From assembly GCA_020434605.1 (NCBI GenBank), contig JAGRAL010000196.1:1-7300 (forward strand): a stretch of DNA of 7,300 nucleotides. Direction: 5' to 3'. The notes beneath the pieces were generated by a model that saw only the letters and a list, made by a program, of their open reading frames with translations, was not told the origin of the DNA and ran no database searches. The translations under genes and the position numbers were made by a program. This document shows, in pieces, positions 5,558 to 7,300 of the stretch; the stretch's first letter is position 1; each line of letters opens with the position of its first letter. Source of the DNA: Bdellovibrionales bacterium. GTDB taxonomy: Bacteria; Bdellovibrionota; Bdellovibrionia; Bdellovibrionales; UBA840.

Positions 5558-7300
5558 ATGAAGTATTTCATTCTATTAACTATTTTTATTCTCACAGCAA
5601 TTCGCTGTAGTTCTGTTTCTACAAAACAGGCTTTAGAGTTAAGCCCGATGAATACTTATACGTTTTTTGATCAAGAGCGTAGTCCACAAGAAGTTGAAAC
5701 TTATTTAAAAACTATCGAGGCTGAAAACAAAGACAGTGAGATCACTTCTTGGTGGGCCAACTACATGCGAGCACGCACTTGGAAAACGCAAAACCCACAA
5801 TACTCTTGTCAGTTGTTTACTCAATTATCGAAGACTAGAGGCTTTCCACTACAAAAGTTAGCATTTTTACGTAGCCAAGAGGTTTGCCAAACCAGCGAAG
5901 ATACAAAAACCTTGTTTGATGTTTCCTACTTTAAAGATGAGGTTTGGCTACATGATCTACATATAGATTTAGCATACACCAAAGCATCTGAAACAAATAA
6001 TTACAAAGAGCTCTCAACATTAGCTCTTATGAAATCTAAAGAGTCCTTAATCCCTTCACAAAAAATTGCTTACATGCAGGAAGCAATTCAGGCCGCTAGT
6101 AAATTAGGGGACGAAAAATTATTATCTAGCTACCGCGATCGTTTGTACCGATTAGCACCAAGATTAAAACCCAATCCTAAAAAATCAGATACGCTAGATA
6201 TCGCTTATGATTTACGTAAAGCCAGAAAATTTGATAAAGCAATTGCCAACTACAAAGCTGTAATTGCTAACAAAGGTTTTACCTACAACCAAAAAGTAAG
6301 AGCATTTAAAGGAATTCGTGCGACTTACAAGTTAATGCACAATAAACAAAAATATGTATTAGCAACACAACAGTTAGGACGTTTTGTAGAAAGATATTTC
6401 TCAAAGAACAAAAAGAGTAACTTTTATCAAAGAGAATTTCTAAACACACAAATTGAGTTAGCCCGCACTATGTGGACAGAGGGCATGATTAAAGACACTC
6501 GCCGTGAGCTTGAAAAAACAATCAAATTGCTGGACGGACGAGAAAGTACTGAAGAAGTGTATTGGTTGTTAGCTAGAATGGATGAAGAACGAGGCGACTT
6601 TGATGGCGCGATCGAGCAAGCCGACCTTGCACTAGCACAGCCTTCAAAGTCAAAAGACATTTTAGAAAAGTTATTATGGTTAAAAGCGTGGAACTTAAGA
6701 AAAATGGGGTTCTATCAAGAGTCGGTGGATTACTTTGATCGCTTAGTGGCGTCTGCTTCATCTCCGTTTATTAAAAATAAATTTATGTATTGGCAAGCGG
6801 TTAGCTTAAAAGACATCAACGAAGATGATAGAGCGGATGATATTTTAAATGAATTAATTACTTTAGATCCTTATGGTTATTACGGTGTCTTAGCTTATGA
6901 AACTTTACAAAAAGAAATCCCAACGCTACTAGCTGATTCTGATTATGAAATCAAAAAGCAAAAATTAACATCCGAAAAAGATACTGAATCCTATCTTTTA
7001 TGGCTGATCGCTGTACGAGAATTGGACGCTTCACACAAACTTTTAAAAACTCTTCCTTTAGAAAAAATGAGTTTTAAGGAGCAAGTACACACTTTAAAGT
7101 TCTATAAGCTCGCTGAAGATTATCGCGGACTCTTTGTCAGAATCAGTGGTTTTGATCCTGAGATAAGAAACAAATTAGTCTCTGTAGATCCTGAATTCTT
7201 TTACTCAAGTCCCTACCTAGATTTGATTGCTCAAAACGCTGAAAAATTTGGGGTTAGCTCTGAATTGATCCTATCAATCATGAGACAAGAATCTGCTTTT
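5558..7300 (+). CDS. slt: Slt-type lytic transglycosylase, 3' end beyond window
   Basis: The reading frame is open from the ATG at 5558 to the window's last base, giving 581 residues of an unfinished protein. Soluble lytic transglycosylases cleave the MurNAc-GlcNAc bond of peptidoglycan in the periplasm, leaving 1,6-anhydro ends. The N-terminus is an export signal (Lys2, hydrophobic 4-15) followed by Cys17. The residues before the Cys (Thr-Ala-Ile-Arg) are a poor lipobox, so lipidation is doubtful. Residues from about 30 to 540 are helical, with TPR-like pairs (for example around 325-375), matching the superhelical U domain of Slt70. A Pro-Tyr-Gly-Tyr-Tyr-Gly-x-Leu-Ala stretch near residues 439-447 resembles the linker motif of the family. 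The SLT domain begins near 553 and is cut just after Gln-Glu-Ser-Ala-Phe, in which Glu578 is the expected catalytic acid. In mature E. coli Slt70 that residue is Glu478, so this helical region is longer. No start codon exists upstream in frame after the stop at 5480. Confidence 0.9.
   Translation, partial: MKYFILLTIFILTAIRCSSVSTKQALELSPMNTYTFFDQERSPQEVETYLKTIEAENKDSEITSWWANYMRARTWKTQNPQYSCQLFTQLSKTRGFPLQKLAFLRSQEVCQTSEDTKTLFDVSYFKDEVWLHDLHIDLAYTKASETNNYKELSTLALMKSKESLIPSQKIAYMQEAIQAASKLGDEKLLSSYRDRLYRLAPRLKPNPKKSDTLDIAYDLRKARKFDKAIANYKAVIANKGFTYNQKVRAFKGIRATYKLMHNKQKYVLATQQLGRFVERYFSKNKKSNFYQREFLNTQIELARTMWTEGMIKDTRRELEKTIKLLDGRESTEEVYWLLARMDEERGDFDGAIEQADLALAQPSKSKDILEKLLWLKAWNLRKMGFYQESVDYFDRLVASASSPFIKNKFMYWQAVSLKDINEDDRADDILNELITLDPYGYYGVLAYETLQKEIPTLLADSDYEIKKQKLTSEKDTESYLLWLIAVRELDASHKLLKTLPLEKMSFKEQVHTLKFYKLAEDYRGLFVRISGFDPEIRNKLVSVDPEFFYSSPYLDLIAQNAEKFGVSSELILSIMRQESAF

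Noticed and set aside
6427..6761. Two minus-strand open frames inside the transglycosylase
   Set aside because: They are antisense shadows of a continuous frame on the plus strand that encodes an Slt-type enzyme.

Overview
This is an AT-rich window from a Gram-negative bacterium (GC looks clearly below 45% by eye). It encodes an inner-membrane sensor kinase, a predicted outer-membrane beta-barrel, exported proteins and a periplasmic murein hydrolase. The Shine-Dalgarno sequences are strong (GGAGG type), and the style of the hybrid kinase and the long Slt-type transglycosylase would suit a Bdellovibrio-like bacterium (Bdellovibrionota). That assignment is inference; there is no rRNA or other phylogenetic marker.

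Layout: bases 1-244 hold no convincing gene. They contain a four-tract G-rich motif at the left edge, a 10-bp tandem repeat merging into a perfect 12-bp palindrome, and a candidate promoter. Three same-strand genes follow: a 130-residue possible split-barrel (PNPOx-like) protein with a His/Asn-rich tail (245-637), a 117-residue exported helical protein (664-1017), and a 625-residue hybrid histidine kinase (1075-2952). A second candidate promoter precedes the kinase. The kinase converges, with only 6 bp between stop codons, on a minus-strand rmuC gene (2959-4212).

Rightward of rmuC, and divergent from it, lie a small predicted outer-membrane beta-barrel protein (4281-4895), an overlapping small protein that looks like a minimal alpha/beta-hydrolase (4885-5502), and a long Slt-type lytic transglycosylase. 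The last runs off the right edge just after its catalytic Glu-Ser motif (5558-7300, partial).

Functional reading: the left half looks like a signalling unit, in which a membrane-anchored kinase has an adjacent exported helical protein that could modulate or share its sensory input. The right half is cell-envelope biology (beta-barrel, hydrolase-like protein, murein transglycosylase). RmuC is a genome-maintenance gene without an obvious link to either side. I see no mobile element, CRISPR array, tRNA, rRNA or defence island. No clearly undescribed system is evident; the most useful open points are the divergent alpha/beta-hydrolase-like protein, the exported-protein/kinase pair, and the palindrome upstream of the first gene.
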